Position numbers and translations under genes: made by a program
Assembly (NCBI GenBank): GCA_004297725.1
Contig: SCUS01000195.1
Coordinates: 62,001-126,000, forward strand
Direction of reading: 5' to 3'
DNA length: 64,000 bases
From: Myxococcaceae bacterium
GTDB taxonomy: Bacteria > Myxococcota_A > Polyangia > Polyangiales > Ga0077539
Shown: positions 44,183 to 52,990 of the stretch, in pieces
How positions within the stretch are numbered: position 1 is the first letter of the stretch
Layout of the letters: each line of letters starts with the position of its first letter
The notes under the pieces: model-generated
The model's input: only the letters and a program-made list of their open reading frames with translations
Database searches by the model: none
Told to the model about the DNA's origin: nothing

Positions 44183-46384
44183 TCAGAACTCGCCGGTATG
44201 GGGCGTCGAAGGGCCCGGATCGACGGGCACCGGCGCCGGCTCGGGCTCACGCGGCGGCGTCTGCGGAAGCTGGATCTGCAAGGGTCCGAAGGGGGTCGGG
44301 ATCGTCGGAGCAGGGGGCGGCTCGTTGGGATCGCGCCCTGGCGTGAAGGTCACCCCCGGCTCCGGGGGGGGTAGGGCCGGATCGTGTCCATTTCGCCCCC
44401 CTGTGGCACTTCGGCGTGGCGCAGCCGCGGTGGGCCGCGCCGCGGTGGACGAGAGCGACGCAGCGGGAGAGGGCGACGGAGCGGAAGCACGGGCGGGCTC
44501 GGGCGCTCGCACGACGGGACGAGGGCGTGGCGCGGGCGTCACCGCGGGGCGAGGCCGCTGCTCGTCGATCTCGCGCTGCGTCGCCTCCAGCTCCTGCCGG
44601 AGGGTGGCGTCGTCCATCAGCCGCAGGGCGTCCTGAAGCAGCGGGAGCGCCTGCTCGGGGTGATGGTCGTTTCTGGCCCGGGTGGCGCTGTTGGCCAGCT
44701 TGACGGCGGCGGCGCGTCGCAGCTGCCTCGCCCTCGCGTTGCCGGGCTCGATGGCCAGCGCGTCGTCGGTGATGTCCTCGACGCTGTAGCGGTTGGTCGC
44801 GCGGGTCAGCCGCTCGGCGCGCATCGCATCGTTGGCCCGCCGCAGCAGCGAGGCCACCTGATCAGCCCGGCGCTGCTCGGGGAACATCCTCAACCCCCAG
44901 GCGCCCGCCACCATCACCCCCGACGCCACGACCGCCGCCAGCAGGACCAGGCCCAGCGCGCGCCACACGCCCGAGCGCCGGGGAGGCCCCGCGAGCTCGT
45001 CCTCGTCGGGGGCGGGGCGCGTCACCCGGCGCGATCGCAGCCCCGACACCTGGAGGTCGTCATCGAGCGGGATCACCCGGCTGGAGATCAGCTCTGGCAT
45101 CGCCATCGTCTCCGGGGGCACCGCCGCCGGCTGGGGTCGCACCTCCGCCGCGAGCTCGGGCGGAGGCGTCGTGACCACCGAGCGAGGGTCGACCGCGGGA
45201 AACTCCTCCCGCTGCGGCAGGCTCACCCCGTGCGCCGGCACCATCGCGCCGTTACCCCCCGCGCGCAGCGCCCCGTTGACCGCCGGCGTAGGGTGCACCA
45301 GCGCCCTGGGGGCCTCCGGCTCCGCGGCCGCCGCCTCTCGCGGCGCGAGGGTGTCGGGGGCGCGCATCGCCCGTACCTCCGGCGGCGTGACCATGCCCAT
45401 CCCGGTGGTCGGGACGACCGAGCGCACGGGCGACCCCTGCCACGCCGCGAGGGCCTCGCGCAGGGCCTTCGCGAAGGCCGCGGCGTCCTCGTGGCGCGCG
45501 TCGGCGTTCTTCGCGAGGGCGCGCATCACCACGTCCTCGACCCCCGCCGGGACGCCCATCGCAGGGCCCCAGCGCCGCAGCGGCGTGGGCACTTCGTGCA
45601 TGTGCTTCACGAGGAGCTGCACGGGCTCGTCGGCCTCGAAGGGCGCCCGGCCCGCCATCAGCTCATAGGCCATCACGGCCAGCGAATAGACGTCCGAGCG
45701 CTGGTCGACCTTCTCGCCCGCCGCCCCCTCCGGGGAGATGTACCGCGCGGTGCCGAAGATCAGCCCCGACTGGGTGACGAAGGAGGCCGCGCCGACCAGC
45801 ATCTTCGCGATGCCGAAGTCGAGCACCTTGGGGATCTCCTCGCCGTCCCGCTTGGTCAGCACGACGTTCTCGGGCTTGAGGTCGCGGTGGATGATCCCCT
45901 TCTGGTGGGCGTAGCCGATGGCGTCGGCGACCTGCGCCACCGTGCGGACGGCGCGCTCGGTGCTGAAGCTGCCCTCCTTCTCGAGCGCCTCGGCGAGCGT
46001 AGGGCCCTCGAGAAACTCCAGCACGAGGTAGAGGTTTCCGTCGGGGAGCTGCCCGAAGAGGATCACCCTCACGATGCCCGGATGGTCGAGCTGCGACGCG
46101 ATCTGCGCCTCGCGGTGGAAGCGGGTGACGATGTCCTTGTTGGTGACCAGGTCGCGGTGGAGGATCTTCACCGCCACGCGTCGGCTGAGCGCGTCGTTCC
46201 ATCCCTCGTAGACGACGCCCATGCCCCCGGCGCCGATCACCCGATCAAGGCGAAACTGCTCCAGGATCTTGGTCCCGAGGTAGGGGTCGACCGCGGGGGC
46301 GTCGATGCGCAGCGCGACACCATCGACCTGGCAGAACTGCGCAGGAGGCTCGTACTGCCGACTGCAGACGGGACAGGTGCGCAT
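44183..46384 (-). CDS. Ser/Thr protein kinase with zinc-ribbon start, membrane span and Pro-rich periplasmic tail
   Basis: A 733-residue kinase. Residues 1-18 hold a CPVC/C zinc-ribbon-like half. The kinase domain (about 45-310) has VIGAGGMGVVYEG, VAVKILHRD, HRDLKPENVVLT (His 166, Asp 168), and DFGIAK (Asp 189), all catalytic residues intact. After a Pro/Ala-rich linker a single span lies at about 475-495 (LGLVLLAAVVASGVMVAGAW), followed by a TPR-like helical segment and a long Pro-rich tail ending SPGP-type repeats. The Cys near the start and the linker are typical of myxobacterial PSTKs. The start at 46384 is chosen; in-frame ATG at 46420 is possible. Confidence 0.9.
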   Translation of the reverse strand: MRTCPVCSRQYEPPAQFCQVDGVALRIDAPAVDPYLGTKILEQFRLDRVIGAGGMGVVYEGWNDALSRRVAVKILHRDLVTNKDIVTRFHREAQIASQLDHPGIVRVILFGQLPDGNLYLVLEFLEGPTLAEALEKEGSFSTERAVRTVAQVADAIGYAHQKGIIHRDLKPENVVLTKRDGEEIPKVLDFGIAKMLVGAASFVTQSGLIFGTARYISPEGAAGEKVDQRSDVYSLAVMAYELMAGRAPFEADEPVQLLVKHMHEVPTPLRRWGPAMGVPAGVEDVVMRALAKNADARHEDAAAFAKALREALAAWQGSPVRSVVPTTGMGMVTPPEVRAMRAPDTLAPREAAAAEPEAPRALVHPTPAVNGALRAGGNGAMVPAHGVSLPQREEFPAVDPRSVVTTPPPELAAEVRPQPAAVPPETMAMPELISSRVIPLDDDLQVSGLRSRRVTRPAPDEDELAGPPRRSGVWRALGLVLLAAVVASGVMVAGAWGLRMFPEQRRADQVASLLRRANDAMRAERLTRATNRYSVEDITDDALAIEPGNARARQLRRAAAVKLANSATRARNDHHPEQALPLLQDALRLMDDATLRQELEATQREIDEQRPRPAVTPAPRPRPVVRAPEPARASAPSPSPAASLSSTAARPTAAAPRRSATGGRNGHDPALPPPEPGVTFTPGRDPNEPPPAPTIPTPFGPLQIQLPQTPPREPEPAPVPVDPGPSTPHTGEF

Positions 46385-46515
46385 AGGGCTCGAACCGGGA
46401 CTGGTGGGGTGGGGTACCATCCGTGCCTCACACAAACAAGAACGTCGACTCTACGGGCTTCGACGCTGGAGCTTTCAGCCCCGTTGGACGCGTAACGTCC
46501 CTGCCCCGGTCTCCC

Positions 46516-47265
46516 CTACGCAACGATCGCTCCCAGCAGCCGCCCGCTGGCCTTGCCGTCACGGCGAAACGAGTGAAACCACGTGGGCTCGCACATCGTG
46601 CACCCGCCGACGTGCTCCACCCCTCGCAGCCCCAGCGCCTCCATCTGCATCGACACCGCCGCCCGCAGGTCGACCCTGGGCTTCGCGCCCGGCGCGGAGC
46701 GCGCCACCACGGCCCCGCTCGAGGCCGCCGCGATCTGCTCCGCCACCTCGTCGCCGACCTCGAAGCAGCAGCCCCCGATGCACGGCCCCACCGCGGCGAT
46801 GATCGCGCCTGGCTCCACCGCCATGGCCTGCACCGCCGCGGCGATGACCCGCTGCGCGACGCCCCTCCAGCCTGCGTGCACCGCGGCCACCACGGCCCTC
46901 CCCGGCGCCGCGAGCAGCACCGGGACGCAGTCCGCCACCCGCACCGCGACGGCGTCTCCGGGCGTCGAGGTCACCAGCGCGTCGGCCTCCTCCGCGCGGG
47001 TCGCGAGCACCGCCGAGCCGTCGACCCGCAGCGCCCGCGCGCCGTGCACCTGCGAGGCCTCGTAGAGCCGCCCGGGGTCGTAGCCCACGGCCGAGGCGAA
47101 GCGCCGGTGGTTCTCCTCCACGGCCGCCGGATCGTCGCCGACGTTTCTCGCGAGGTTCATGCTCTCGAAGGGCCCGGCGCTCACCCCTCCGCGGCGCGTG
47201 CTGAAGCCATGGCGAATACCCGCCCTGGTAAATGACCCCGCCCTCCGCACCAGCTCTCCGCTCAT
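46516..47265 (-). CDS. pgeF: Purine nucleoside phosphorylase/laccase-domain protein (YfiH family)
   Basis: A 249-residue YfiH/PgeF family protein. Zinc-site blocks are ASQVHGARAL, VRVADCVPVLLA and AAVHAGWRGVAQ, with GPCIGGCCFEVGDEV later. Members are called purine nucleoside phosphorylases/adenosine deaminases, and PgeF helps correct peptidoglycan editing in E. coli. The N-terminal RHGFSTRRGGVS block is also intact. Convergent position relative to the kinase gene is not relevant; no operon partner. Confidence 0.9.
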   Translation of the reverse strand: MSGELVRRAGSFTRAGIRHGFSTRRGGVSAGPFESMNLARNVGDDPAAVEENHRRFASAVGYDPGRLYEASQVHGARALRVDGSAVLATRAEEADALVTSTPGDAVAVRVADCVPVLLAAPGRAVVAAVHAGWRGVAQRVIAAAVQAMAVEPGAIIAAVGPCIGGCCFEVGDEVAEQIAAASSGAVVARSAPGAKPRVDLRAAVSMQMEALGLRGVEHVGGCTMCEPTWFHSFRRDGKASGRLLGAIVA

Positions 47266-47312
47266 CGCGCGCCACCCTACCGCGCGACCGGGTTAGAATC
47301 CTCGTCCCTGAC

Positions 47313-48881
47313 ATGGACAGAACCCCACAACGCCTCGCCGGACTCACGATCCCGCTCTTTTCGCTGCGCACCGATCGCTCGATGGGCATCGGCGAGATCC
47401 TCGACCTCGCCGACGCGGGCCCGCTCGGGCTTCGCGCCGGGCTGCGGCTCATCCAGCTCCTCCCCATCGGCGAGCTCTCCGGGGGAGAGACCTCCCCCTA
47501 CGGCGCGCTCAGCGCCTTCGGCATCGACCCGGTGTACATCTCCTGGTCGGCGGAGCCCGACCTCTCCCCCGACCTGCTCGACGAGCTCCGCCCCACCATC
47601 GAGTCGCTGCGCGCGAGCCCGACGGTCGACTACGAGGGCGTGCGAGCGCTCAAGCGCCGCCTGCTCGACGAGGCCTTCAAGGTGTTCTCCGCCCGGCACC
47701 TCGCGGAGAACACCGACCGCGCCCGGGATTTCCACGCCTTCGTGCGCACCCACGGCGAGTGGCTCTGGGACCTCTCGCTCTTCCGCGCGCTCAAGGACGA
47801 GCACGACAACGCCCCGTGGTGGGAGTGGGCCGCGGCCCTGCGCGACCGCGACGCCATCCAGCTGGAGCACGCCTCGGCGCGGCTCCGCGACGCCATCCAT
47901 CGCTACCAGTACGCCCAGTGGATCGCGCACTCGCAGTGGTCCGAGGCGCGAGCCCGGCTGGAGGAGCTGGGGGTCTCGCTGATGGGCGACCTGCCCTTCA
48001 TGGTCGGGCGCGACAGCGCGGACGTGTGGGCGAAGCGCGAGGAGTTCCGCCACGACGCCAGCGTCGGGGTGCCGGGCGATCAGTTCAACGAAGAGGGCCA
48101 GGAGTGGGGCCTGCCTCCCTACAACTGGGCCGTGATGCGGACCAACGGGTTCCGCTGGCTGCGGGCGCGCGCTCGCTACGCGGGCATGCTGGGCAACCGC
48201 TTTCGGGTCGACCACCTCGTCGGCTTCTACCGGACCTACAGCCGTCCCCTCGACCGGCTGCGCTCCTCCGACGGCAAGCTGCTCCCGGGGAGCTTCGATC
48301 CCCCGACGGAGGCCGAGCAGCTCGCGCACGGCGAGGCGGTGCTGCGGGCGATGATGGAGGGCGCCGGGGAGCACGACGCCAGGGTCATCGCGGAGGACCT
48401 CGGGGTCGTCCCCGACTACGTCCGCCCCTCGCTGCTCGCCCTGGGAATCCCGGGCTACAAGGTGTTGCGCTGGGAGCAGGACCAGGGGCGCTTCCGTGAC
48501 CCGAAGGCCTATCCCAGGGTGAGCGTCGCGTGCTTCGGCACGCACGACACCGACCCGGTGGCCTCGTGGTGGCAGTCGATGCCGGACTGGGAGCGCAAGG
48601 CCGCCGCCCGCGACTTCGGAATCCCGACGGCGGAGCCGTGGTGGAGCGACGACGTCCACGACGCGCTACTGAGAGGGCTCCTGGGCGCCTCCGGCGACCT
48701 GGCGCTATTGATGTGGCAGGACGTGCTCGGCACCTTCGACCGCATCAACACCCCATCGACCGTCGGCCCGCACAACTGGACCTGGCGGATGCCCGCGACC
48801 ATCGAGGCGACGCTGTCCGACGAGTCGCTCCATCCGGCGCTCGACCGGGTGCGCCGCGCGGTGGAGCGCTCGGACCGCTGA
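47313..48881 (+). CDS. malQ: 4-alpha-glucanotransferase (GH77)
   Basis: A 522-residue amylomaltase that transfers alpha-1,4-glucan segments, usual length for the family. Catalytic region: the nucleophile Asp in RFRVDHLVGFYRTYSRP, the acid/base Glu in VIAEDLGVVPDYVRPSL, and the third acid in CFGTHDTDPVASWW. N-terminal landmarks are TSPYGALSAFGIDPVYIS and GDLPFMVGRDSADVWAKRE. A -10-like TAGAAT lies 14 bases before the start. It shares a divergent upstream region with pgeF. Confidence 0.95.
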   Translation: MDRTPQRLAGLTIPLFSLRTDRSMGIGEILDLADAGPLGLRAGLRLIQLLPIGELSGGETSPYGALSAFGIDPVYISWSAEPDLSPDLLDELRPTIESLRASPTVDYEGVRALKRRLLDEAFKVFSARHLAENTDRARDFHAFVRTHGEWLWDLSLFRALKDEHDNAPWWEWAAALRDRDAIQLEHASARLRDAIHRYQYAQWIAHSQWSEARARLEELGVSLMGDLPFMVGRDSADVWAKREEFRHDASVGVPGDQFNEEGQEWGLPPYNWAVMRTNGFRWLRARARYAGMLGNRFRVDHLVGFYRTYSRPLDRLRSSDGKLLPGSFDPPTEAEQLAHGEAVLRAMMEGAGEHDARVIAEDLGVVPDYVRPSLLALGIPGYKVLRWEQDQGRFRDPKAYPRVSVACFGTHDTDPVASWWQSMPDWERKAAARDFGIPTAEPWWSDDVHDALLRGLLGASGDLALLMWQDVLGTFDRINTPSTVGPHNWTWRMPATIEATLSDESLHPALDRVRRAVERSDR

Positions 48882-48889
48882 GGCGGGTC

Positions 48890-49066
48890 CTACCGCCGGC
48901 CCTTGAAGCCCATCATGGACTGCACGGCGGACTCGCTCTCCTGGGCGATGGTGTCCGACTCCACCGCTCGGTCGTAGCAGTCCTCGCAGAGCTTCTTCTT
49001 CTTGCCGTCGATCTTGGCGACCTTGAGGGTGTCGACTTCGTCCTTGCAGACAGGGCAGGTGGGCAT
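48890..49066 (-). CDS. Small zinc-ribbon protein
   Basis: A 58-residue protein with CPVC at 4-7 and CEDC at 27-30, the two halves of a zinc ribbon, joined by a Lys-rich KIDGKKKKL hairpin. The C-terminal part is a Ser/Glu-rich helix ending MMGFKGRR. The start at 49066 gives MPTCPVCKDEV; no strong ribosome site. It converges with malQ. Confidence 0.65.
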   Translation of the reverse strand: MPTCPVCKDEVDTLKVAKIDGKKKKLCEDCYDRAVESDTIAQESESAVQSMMGFKGRR

Positions 49067-49178
49067 GATGGTGACGAGGATTCCAGACGGCTCGCCCTCC
49101 GACAAGCGCGGGAGCGCGGATGATCGGGGATCCTGCGGGGTTCCGCCCGACGAAGGATTGGGGTAGATACCGCGGACG

Positions 49179-50159
49179 ATGATCGAGGGACGGCGGATTC
49201 TGCTCACCGGTGGCGCGGGCTTCATTGGCACCGCGCTTGTTCGAAGGCTCTGCGAGACCAACCACTGCGTCGTGTTCGACCTGCTCCGGCGCAACGCGCT
49301 CGGGCCCGCGGGGCTCGACAAGCACCCCAACGTGACGCTCATCCCGGGTGACGTGCGCGACGCCGCCGCGCTGGGCAAGGCCATGGACGGCTGCTCCCAC
49401 GTGGTGCACCTCGCGTCCATCGCCGGCGTCGACACGGTGCTCCAGAACCCGGTTCCGACCATGGAGATCGCCCTGGAGGGCACGATGGCGGCGCTGCGCT
49501 GCGCCCGCGATCGCATGCCGCAGATCGAGCGCTTCGTGGATTTCTCCACCAGCGAGGTGTTCGGCAAGTACGCGTTCCGCGTGGCCGAAGGCGACGTCAC
49601 GACCCTCGGCGCGGTCGGCGAGGCCCGGTGGACCTACGCGGTCAGCAAGCTCGCCACCGAGCACCTGGCGCACTGCTACCACAAGCAGTTCGGGCTCCCG
49701 ACGGTGAGCATCCGCCCCTTCAACATCTTCGGCCCGGGGCAGGTGGGCGGCGGCGCCATCCACGCGTTCGTGCTGCGCGCCATCAAGAACGAGCCCATCC
49801 ACATCCACAACCAGGGCGATCAGATCCGGTCGTGGTGCTACATCGACGACATCGTCGACGGCATCCTGCTGACGCTCGAGCGTGACTCCGCGGTCGGCCA
49901 GGCGTTCAACATCGGCAACACCCGCGCGACGGTGACCATCTACCAGCTCGCGCGCATGGTGGTCTCGCTCGCGAAGTCCTCCTCGGAGATCAAGTTCATC
50001 GACTGGCCCTTCGCGGACGTCGAGCTGCGCATCCCCGACGTCACCAAGGCGAAGGAACTCCTCGGGTTCCAGGCGCGGGTCGAGCTCGAGGACGGCATCG
50101 AGCGCACGATCGCGTGGTACCGGGAGAAGCTCGCCCGCGAGGCGCAGGTCGGCGCATGA
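49179..50159 (+). CDS. NAD-dependent nucleotide-sugar epimerase/dehydratase
   Basis: A 326-residue extended SDR. The cofactor motif is TGGAGFIGTALV (residue 9 on), the catalytic YAVSK follows VDFSTSEVFGKYA, and RPFNIFGPGQVGGGAI and GQAFNIGN are the family landmarks of UDP-glucose/UDP-glucuronate epimerases and decarboxylases. Substrate not assignable from motifs. It overlaps the next gene by 4 bases (ATGA), so it heads an operon with the TPR and membrane genes. Confidence 0.88.
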   Translation: MIEGRRILLTGGAGFIGTALVRRLCETNHCVVFDLLRRNALGPAGLDKHPNVTLIPGDVRDAAALGKAMDGCSHVVHLASIAGVDTVLQNPVPTMEIALEGTMAALRCARDRMPQIERFVDFSTSEVFGKYAFRVAEGDVTTLGAVGEARWTYAVSKLATEHLAHCYHKQFGLPTVSIRPFNIFGPGQVGGGAIHAFVLRAIKNEPIHIHNQGDQIRSWCYIDDIVDGILLTLERDSAVGQAFNIGNTRATVTIYQLARMVVSLAKSSSEIKFIDWPFADVELRIPDVTKAKELLGFQARVELEDGIERTIAWYREKLAREAQVGA

Positions 50160-51292
50160 GCACGCGGCGGCACCCCCTCGATGGGGTGCGAGCGGACGGA
50201 TGGTTCGATCGTGTCCTGGGGGGCGTCCCGGCGCTGGGGCGGCTCTGCGCGGGCATCGGAGAGGCGCTGGTGGCCCTCTCCCTCGTGGCCGGCTACCGGA
50301 TCATCTCGGCCTCGGTCGACCGCACCACCAACGCGGTGAGCGAGCTGCAGTGGGTGCGCGACGTGCCGGGCGGCACCGAGGTGCAGGGCTCGGGCACGCC
50401 CGACGAGCTGCGCGACGAGGTGATCGTCGTCCTCACCGAGGACGAGGAGACCACGGCGCTGCGAGGTCGGGTCGACGACGACGCGCTGCGGGCGGTGGTG
50501 GGGATGCGCACCATCCTGCTGGCTCCCCTCTTTGGCATCGACATGCGCGCGGTGCTCATCGGGGATGCGGGCACGCTCCTGGCCCTCGGCGCCGACGACG
50601 GCGAGGTGGAGGTGCCGCTTCCCGAGGTCCGGAAGTTCTTGCGGGCGCGCGTGGTGGAGGTGCTCCGCGCCGCCCGACCGAGGACCGTGGCCGTCGATCT
50701 GGCGCAGCTCGACGCGGTGCGCGAGGCGGGCGCCGAGGGCCGCGACGACGACGTGCTCTCGGTGATGGCGCCGCAGTTCGGGGCGCTGGTGGCGTTCCTT
50801 CGGACGCCCGACGGGGCGGCGATGGGGCCGGAGGGGCGGGCGGTGGTGGCCCGCGCGCTCGTGGCGCTCGGGCGCTCGCTGATGCGCATCGAGCGCATGG
50901 ACGAGTGCGGCGACGCGCTGCGGCTCGCCGCGCAGTACGCGCAGGACGGTCCCGCGGCCCCGGAGGTCTACCTGTGCCTCGGGGAGTCGCTGCTGGCCAC
51001 CGCGCGCGCCGCGGAGGCCATCGGGCCGCTGCGTCGTGCGACGGCGCTCGACCCGTCGCTGCGTCCGAGGGTGCTGCCCTTGCTGGCGCGATGCTATCTC
51101 GACACCGGTCGGGCGGTGGCCGCCGCGGGCCTGATCGAGTCGCTGCGCGCGGCGGGTCACGACGTCACGGCGCTGGAGGCGAAGGCCTCCGCGGCGCTGG
51201 GAGAGGCGTGGGCGCCGTGGCGCAGGGCGTGCGAGGGCCGGCGCCCGGTGGTGGTGCCCATCGACGGAACGGTGGTCAGCGCCGAGGGTTGA
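50156..51292 (+). CDS. TPR-like hypothetical protein
   Basis: A 378-residue soluble protein, function unknown. The C-terminal half has repeated helical hairpins with TPR spacing (ALRLAAQYAQDGPAAPEVYL, AIGPLRRATALDPSLRPRVL, LLARCYLDTGRAVAAAGLIE). Residues 60-200 hold several DDDA/EDEE acid clusters. Translationally coupled to the epimerase gene by ATGA. Confidence 0.7.
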   Translation: MSTRRHPLDGVRADGWFDRVLGGVPALGRLCAGIGEALVALSLVAGYRIISASVDRTTNAVSELQWVRDVPGGTEVQGSGTPDELRDEVIVVLTEDEETTALRGRVDDDALRAVVGMRTILLAPLFGIDMRAVLIGDAGTLLALGADDGEVEVPLPEVRKFLRARVVEVLRAARPRTVAVDLAQLDAVREAGAEGRDDDVLSVMAPQFGALVAFLRTPDGAAMGPEGRAVVARALVALGRSLMRIERMDECGDALRLAAQYAQDGPAAPEVYLCLGESLLATARAAEAIGPLRRATALDPSLRPRVLPLLARCYLDTGRAVAAAGLIESLRAAGHDVTALEAKASAALGEAWAPWRRACEGRRPVVVPIDGTVVSAEG

Positions 51293-51303
51293 GAGGGCGT
51301 CGC

Positions 51304-51555
51304 ATGGATCGCTACGTCACAGCGGCGGTGGTCTCCTGGGTGCTGCGCTCGTTGCTGGCCGCGGTGTTCGTGATGGAGCACGTGGGCCTGGCGCGGCGGC
51401 TGAAGGGGCTGCCCTGGTGGGAGCGGCTGTTGTTCCCGGCCCCGGCGGGCTGGCGAGCGGGGTGGAAGCGCCTCGCGATCGGCTGGTGGGTCTGCGTGGT
51501 GGGGTGGATCGCGCTGGGGCTTGTGCCGCTGCAGTGGTTCGCTCGGTCGGTGTGA
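51304..51555 (+). CDS. Small membrane protein
   Basis: An 83-residue protein with two hydrophobic segments (AAVVSWVLRSLLAAVFVM and AIGWWVCVVGWIALGLV) separated by a basic loop. Function unknown. It lies 11 bases after the TPR gene and likely ends that operon. Confidence 0.55.
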   Translation: MDRYVTAAVVSWVLRSLLAAVFVMEHVGLARRLKGLPWWERLLFPAPAGWRAGWKRLAIGWWVCVVGWIALGLVPLQWFARSV

Positions 51556-51577
51556 TAGAACCGTAGGGCGTAACTCC

Positions 51578-52150
51578 ATGGCGAAGGCCCAATCACCGCT
51601 GCTCGGCTACAACACGAACATCCGCCACAAGGGCAAGGTGTTCCACATCCAGACCGAGGACTCCGGGGTCCTGAAGCCTCACGTGATGACCCACCTCTTC
51701 GCGGACGGCGGGCGCATCCTGAAGTCGCTGAAGACCAGCTATGCGCAGCTCCTCGAGACCGAAGACCTGTCCTCGCAGGTCAAGAAGCTCATGCAGGACC
51801 AGCACAAGGCGATGTTCCTTGCGCTGCGCGAGGGGCAGTTCGACGAGGTCGCTGGGCTCAACGTCGCGCCGACGCCCGACCCGGTGGAGTCGGACATCCC
51901 CACCGGGGAGACCAACACCGTCCCCCCGGCGGCGCCTACGCCGTTGAGCCCCAACGCGGCGGTGGTCGTGCTGCCGCCGCCGCCCCCGCGGTCCAACCTT
52001 CCCCCGGCGCCGTCGAACCCTCCTGCGCAGATCCCGGTGGTGGTGGCCCGGCCCGCGATGTTCGGGGAGGTGTCGATCTCCGAGCGCTCCCTCGACGAGG
52101 TGATCCTGGCCTTCCTGGCCGAGGAGCTCGAGGCCTCTCGCGCCGGCTGA
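51578..52150 (+). CDS. Conserved myxobacterial hypothetical protein with Pro-rich linker
   Basis: A 190-residue soluble protein. The N-terminus LGYNTNIRHKGKVFHIQTED followed by SGVLKPHVMTHLFADGGRIL is a beta-rich block I believe is conserved in myxobacteria. Then comes a helical part (SSQVKKLMQDQHKAMFLALR), a Pro-rich linker and a short C-terminal amphipathic helix (SLDEVILAFLAEELE). Function not known. Confidence 0.65.
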   Translation: MAKAQSPLLGYNTNIRHKGKVFHIQTEDSGVLKPHVMTHLFADGGRILKSLKTSYAQLLETEDLSSQVKKLMQDQHKAMFLALREGQFDEVAGLNVAPTPDPVESDIPTGETNTVPPAAPTPLSPNAAVVVLPPPPPRSNLPPAPSNPPAQIPVVVARPAMFGEVSISERSLDEVILAFLAEELEASRAG

Positions 52151-52154
52151 TCTC

Positions 52155-52168
52155 CGGGCGATCGCCCG
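52155..52168. terminator. Palindrome between convergent genes, possible terminator
   Basis: The 14-base palindrome CGGGCGATCGCCCG lies 5 bases after the stop of the plus-strand gene and 18 before the end of the sspB-like gene on the minus strand. The stem would be strong, but no T-run follows, so the role is inferred from position. Confidence 0.35.
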
Positions 52169-52185
52169 ATCGTATGTCGGCTGGA

Positions 52186-52806
52186 CTACTTGACGACGCG
52201 CAGCCAGGCGGGCCGCTCGCGTCCGCCCTTGCGATCGCCGGGCGTCGTCGGTGAAGGATCATCCGCCGGAGGATCGGACTCCTCCACGGCGGGCGCGGGC
52301 GTCGGCTTGATGGGAGTGACCGGGGCGAGCCTGGGGGCCTTGGTCGAGGGCACGGCGGCGATGCGCGGGCGCTGCGGGGCGGCGGAGTCGCTGGTCTCGG
52401 TGGTGGACTCCGCGGCGTCGGCGGAGCGTCCTCGGGCGTTGCGGGAGGTGGGCGGCGCGCGGCGGACGGGGGCGGGCTGCGGGACGAGCTCGGGAGGCAG
52501 CTCGGTGGGCCACACGGTGACCTGACCGTCTTCGGCGACCATGGCGTACACGGCGGTCCACGGGAGGTCGCAGAAGAAGGGAGAGCGGTTGAAGGAGAGG
52601 GTGCAACGCACGCCCCGGTCGTCGATCTTGAGGTCGGGGATGGGCACGGCGAAGTGGAGCCCGAGCTGCAGGACGAGCTGGGGTTTCTGCGCGTGCCAGG
52701 CCGGGACGACCACGCCCTCGACGCGCGGATCGAGGTGCAGGAACACGTTGCCGCGCTCGAGCAGTTTCTGGAGCTGTTCCTTCTTCGGCGGCGGCTCGAC
52801 GGACAT
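52186..52806 (-). CDS. sspB: SspB-like ClpXP adaptor
   Basis: A 206-residue protein whose first 105 residues match the SspB fold (FLHLDPRVEGVVVP, then LSFNRSPFFCDLPWTAVYAM and VAEDGQVTVWP). The C-terminal 9 residues are RPAWLRVVK, close to the ClpX-docking tail of E. coli SspB (RPALRVVK). A Pro/Thr/Glu-rich linker of about 90 residues lies between, longer than in E. coli. SspB binds the ssrA tag and delivers tagged proteins to ClpXP. The gene lies back to back with ssrA, 184 bases away, which fits the role. Confidence 0.88.
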   Translation of the reverse strand: MSVEPPPKKEQLQKLLERGNVFLHLDPRVEGVVVPAWHAQKPQLVLQLGLHFAVPIPDLKIDDRGVRCTLSFNRSPFFCDLPWTAVYAMVAEDGQVTVWPTELPPELVPQPAPVRRAPPTSRNARGRSADAAESTTETSDSAAPQRPRIAAVPSTKAPRLAPVTPIKPTPAPAVEESDPPADDPSPTTPGDRKGGRERPAWLRVVK

Positions 52807-52950
52807 CGGGGCCGTAGGTGCCTCAGCGTCGCCGACGGGTCAAGGGTTGCGCAACGGAGAGAGGTCGGAAGAGAGAGCGAAGACTTGACGTACCCGGGGG
52901 CGGAGGCTCAGAGTGCGCCGTGCGTTGGTGATCCACTGACTCTAAAGAGG

Positions 52951-52979
52951 CCTCCATACGGATGAAACCGTATTAGAGG
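52951..52979. other. Hairpin just upstream of tmRNA
   Basis: ATACGG (52956-52961) pairs with CCGTAT (52968-52973), and an outer CCTC (52951-52954) with GAGG (52976-52979). It ends 11 bases before the mature 5' end of tmRNA. It could be a protein-binding site or part of the precursor that RNase P removes. A -10-like TATTAG overlaps it (52971-52976). Confidence 0.35.
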
Positions 52980-52990
52980 TTTTCGACTTA

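Noticed and set aside
52885-52890. TTGACG about 100 bases upstream of tmRNA.
   Set aside because: No matching -10 at the right distance, and too far from the mature 5' end.
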